Below are positions 15,556-17,053 of a stretch of 17,053 nt of DNA, in pieces. The stretch comes from ARS98 sp030744725 (GTDB taxonomy: Bacteria > Planctomycetota > Planctomycetia > Pirellulales > Pirellulaceae), in assembly GCA_030744725.1 (NCBI GenBank), contig JASLPZ010000141.1, positions 1-17,053 of the forward strand. The letters are read 5' to 3'. The first letter of the stretch is position 1; each line of letters begins with the position of its first letter. The notes beneath the pieces were generated by a model. It was not told where the DNA came from, did not search any database, and saw nothing but the letters and a program-made list of their open reading frames with translations. The position numbers and the translations under genes were made by a program.

Positions 15556-16596
15556 ATGAACTCCTACGAACGAGTGATCACCGCCTTAGAGCGGAAGCAG
15601 CCCGATCGCGTGCCGTTGTTTGAATGCGTTTTCGATGAGGGAGTGATGGACGCACTGCTGCCGGGGTGCGACTACTACGAGTTCAACGAGTGGATCGGTC
15701 TGGACATGGCCGGTCTGAACCGCAGTTCGTGGCGGCGAGACAACGTGGAATACATCGACGAAGAGAAAGGGCTGTTCCGCGACAACTGGGGTGTGATCCG
15801 CGCCTTCGGGCCAGAGAGCACACCCTATCCTGTCGAAGGACCGATCCGTACGCCCGATGATATCAAGACGTACGTGCCGCCCGACCCGGAAGCACCGGAT
15901 CTATTGGGGGAACTGCCGGAAGTCGTCAAACGCTTCAAGGGCAAGAAGGCAGTCTGCGCGATCTGTCGAGACGGGTTCTTCAATCCCAGCTTTTTGCGTG
16001 GGCAGGAAATATTCTTGATGGACATGATCGATCATCCAAAACTCGTGCATGAGCTGATCGACGTGGCGCTGAGTTACGATCTACGAGTGGCTGAACGCAT
16101 GATTCAAGCAGGCGTGGACGTCGTTGTGCTGGGGGATGACTACGCGGACAAGAACTCGCCGATGATGTCGCCGCGTCACTTCGCGGAGTTCATTCTGCCT
16201 GGGTTACAACGGGCGGTCGACAACGCGCACCAGGCGGGGGCCTACGTCGTCAAACACAGCGACGGCAACATCATGCCGCTGATGGATATGATCGTCGGTA
16301 CTGGCATCGACGCGATCAATCCGCTCGAACCGCCCGCCGGCATGGACATCGGTTACGTCAAGCAGCATTACGGCGACCGCGTCGCGATTGTGGGCAACAT
16401 CGATTGTGGAGAGCTGTTGTGCAACGCGCCGGTTGAAGAAGTCCGACGCGTAACGCGGGAGACGATCGAAGTCGCGGCCCCGGGCGGGGGTTTCTGTTTG
16501 TCGAGTTCGAACAGTATCCATTCTTCGGTCAAACCCGAGAATTACATGGCAATGGTCGAGACGCTGCGGGAGTATGGAGAGTATCCGTTAAAGTAG
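15556..16596 (+). CDS. Uroporphyrinogen decarboxylase (UroD)-family protein, methyltransferase-like
   Basis: A 346-residue TIM-barrel protein of the URO-D family, which contains uroporphyrinogen decarboxylase and corrinoid-dependent methyltransferases of the MtaA/CmuA type. Recognisable parts are ERVITALERKQPDRVPLFE near the N-terminus, VVVLGDDYADKNSPMMSP in the middle, KHSDGN (233-238) and the C-terminal GGGFCLSSSNSIHSSVKPEN (310-329). In MtaA-type enzymes zinc is held by His-x-Cys plus a later Cys. Here the pattern is His234-Ser-Asp236 with Cys314, so Asp may replace one Cys ligand. That, and the lack of haem genes nearby, argues against true haem synthesis. AGAGGA 7 bases before the ATG firmly supports the start. 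It is followed 23 bases later by another gene, likely in the same operon. Confidence 0.88.
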   Translation: MNSYERVITALERKQPDRVPLFECVFDEGVMDALLPGCDYYEFNEWIGLDMAGLNRSSWRRDNVEYIDEEKGLFRDNWGVIRAFGPESTPYPVEGPIRTPDDIKTYVPPDPEAPDLLGELPEVVKRFKGKKAVCAICRDGFFNPSFLRGQEIFLMDMIDHPKLVHELIDVALSYDLRVAERMIQAGVDVVVLGDDYADKNSPMMSPRHFAEFILPGLQRAVDNAHQAGAYVVKHSDGNIMPLMDMIVGTGIDAINPLEPPAGMDIGYVKQHYGDRVAIVGNIDCGELLCNAPVEEVRRVTRETIEVAAPGGGFCLSSSNSIHSSVKPENYMAMVETLREYGEYPLK

Positions 16597-16607
16597 AGTA
16601 GAGTGTC

Positions 16608-16613
16608 AGGTGG
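16608..16613 (+). promoter_or_regulatory. Ribosome-binding site for the last, partial gene
   Basis: AGGTGG lies 6 bases before the ATG at 16620 and favours this start over the later in-frame GTG (16659) and ATG (16689). Confidence 0.5.
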
Positions 16614-16619
16614 TGCTGA

Positions 16620-17053
16620 ATGTCGAGAGTTTCATTCATTTCAACAGGAAAAGTCTTAGTGATCGAGAGCATTGTTGCAAACACTCGTATGACTGGACGC
16701 GAACGGCGGGCGAGCGCGGACAGGCGGGACGCCCACTACGCCCAGCGTAGGAATCTCAATACTCAATTGGTCCTGCTCGCCTCTCTGCTGATCGCCGTAG
16801 CCCTGCTTGGCAAAGCGCGATGCGACGAGCTGGCGACGGTGCCGGCTCGCGGCGTGTTCCCCCTCATCTGCTTTCCAGGACCGCCGGCAGAAGACAACGT
16901 CTTGGCCCACTGGCAAAAGATCAAGGAGGCAAACTTTACAATCGTACTGCCCGTCCACCGGTATACCGACACCGATCAGCAAAGAATGCTCGATCACTGC
17001 GAGCAACTGGGTCTCAAGGCCGTCGTAAACGTCAAAAAGCTGGTCCCACCCTC
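16620..17053 (+). CDS. Exported or membrane-anchored protein of unknown function, 3' end outside the window
   Basis: An uninterrupted frame of 144 codons runs from an ATG with a good ribosome-binding site to the window edge, 23 bases after the UroD-like stop. Residues 1-49 are rich in Arg; residues about 50-64 (VLLASLLIAVALLG) form a hydrophobic signal or anchor. The mature part continues GVFPLICFPGPPAED, then alternating hydrophobic segments such as FTIVLPVHRYTD, an acidic/basic helix with MLDHCEQLGLKAVV, and VKKLVPP. This beta-alpha rhythm resembles the first turns of a glycoside-hydrolase-type TIM barrel, but I cannot name a family. The long Arg-rich head is unusual; a start at Met24 (16689) would give a more normal signal peptide. 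The coding frame itself is clear from its composition; the function is not. Confidence 0.7.
   Translation, partial: MSRVSFISTGKVLVIESIVANTRMTGRERRASADRRDAHYAQRRNLNTQLVLLASLLIAVALLGKARCDELATVPARGVFPLICFPGPPAEDNVLAHWQKIKEANFTIVLPVHRYTDTDQQRMLDHCEQLGLKAVVNVKKLVPP

Overview
This window looks like a chromosomal segment of a planctomycete (Planctomycetota, probably Pirellulales or a relative). The evidence is protein content typical of that group: two exported sulfatases, a very large beta-propeller/HEAT/cytochrome c 'membrane-bound dehydrogenase', a short neutral-ceramidase-like protein, an adjacent DUF1501/DUF1800 pair, a Tat-exported Gfo/Idh/MocA oxidoreductase and a UroD-like protein. GC-rich palindromes also fill every long intergenic gap. 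No rRNA, tRNA, CRISPR array, transposase or phage gene was found.

Layout. (1) 1-413: non-coding, with two copies of a two-hairpin repeat element. (2) 7821 down to 414, minus strand: a tight five-gene operon with gaps of 15-48 bases. Its order is transaldolase-family enzyme, sulfatase, NagB-like sugar isomerase/deaminase, 1015-residue cytochrome c protein, ceramidase-like protein. (3) 7822-8364: divergent intergenic region with palindromes and a good sigma70-like promoter for the plus-strand pair. (4) 8365-11471, plus strand: DUF1501 then DUF1800. (5) 11472-11966: palindrome-rich gap. (6) 11967-13310, plus: Tat-signal Gfo/Idh/MocA oxidoreductase. (7) 15151-13364, minus: second sulfatase, markedly G+C-rich and convergent with the oxidoreductase. 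(8) 15152-15555: divergent gap with further palindromes. (9) 15556-16596, plus: UroD-like protein, then 23 bases later an exported or membrane-anchored protein that runs off the window end.

How the genes may work together. The five-gene operon joins two cytosolic sugar enzymes with three proteins that act, or could act, outside the cytoplasm: a sulfatase, a haem protein and a ceramidase-like hydrolase. This suggests desulfation and breakdown of a sulfated or amino-sugar compound followed by intracellular carbon-skeleton chemistry. The most interesting point is that both cytosolic sugar enzymes keep their core catalytic residues but have lost residues that bind the substrate phosphate in the classical enzymes. 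In the transaldolase the phosphate-binding Arg position is Trp137. In the NagB-like protein the TGGTP-type loop is changed, Lys208 is lost and catalytic Asp141 is His164. Two independent changes in one operon point to a shared, possibly non-phosphorylated or differently charged substrate. That conclusion is inference from alignments made by eye.
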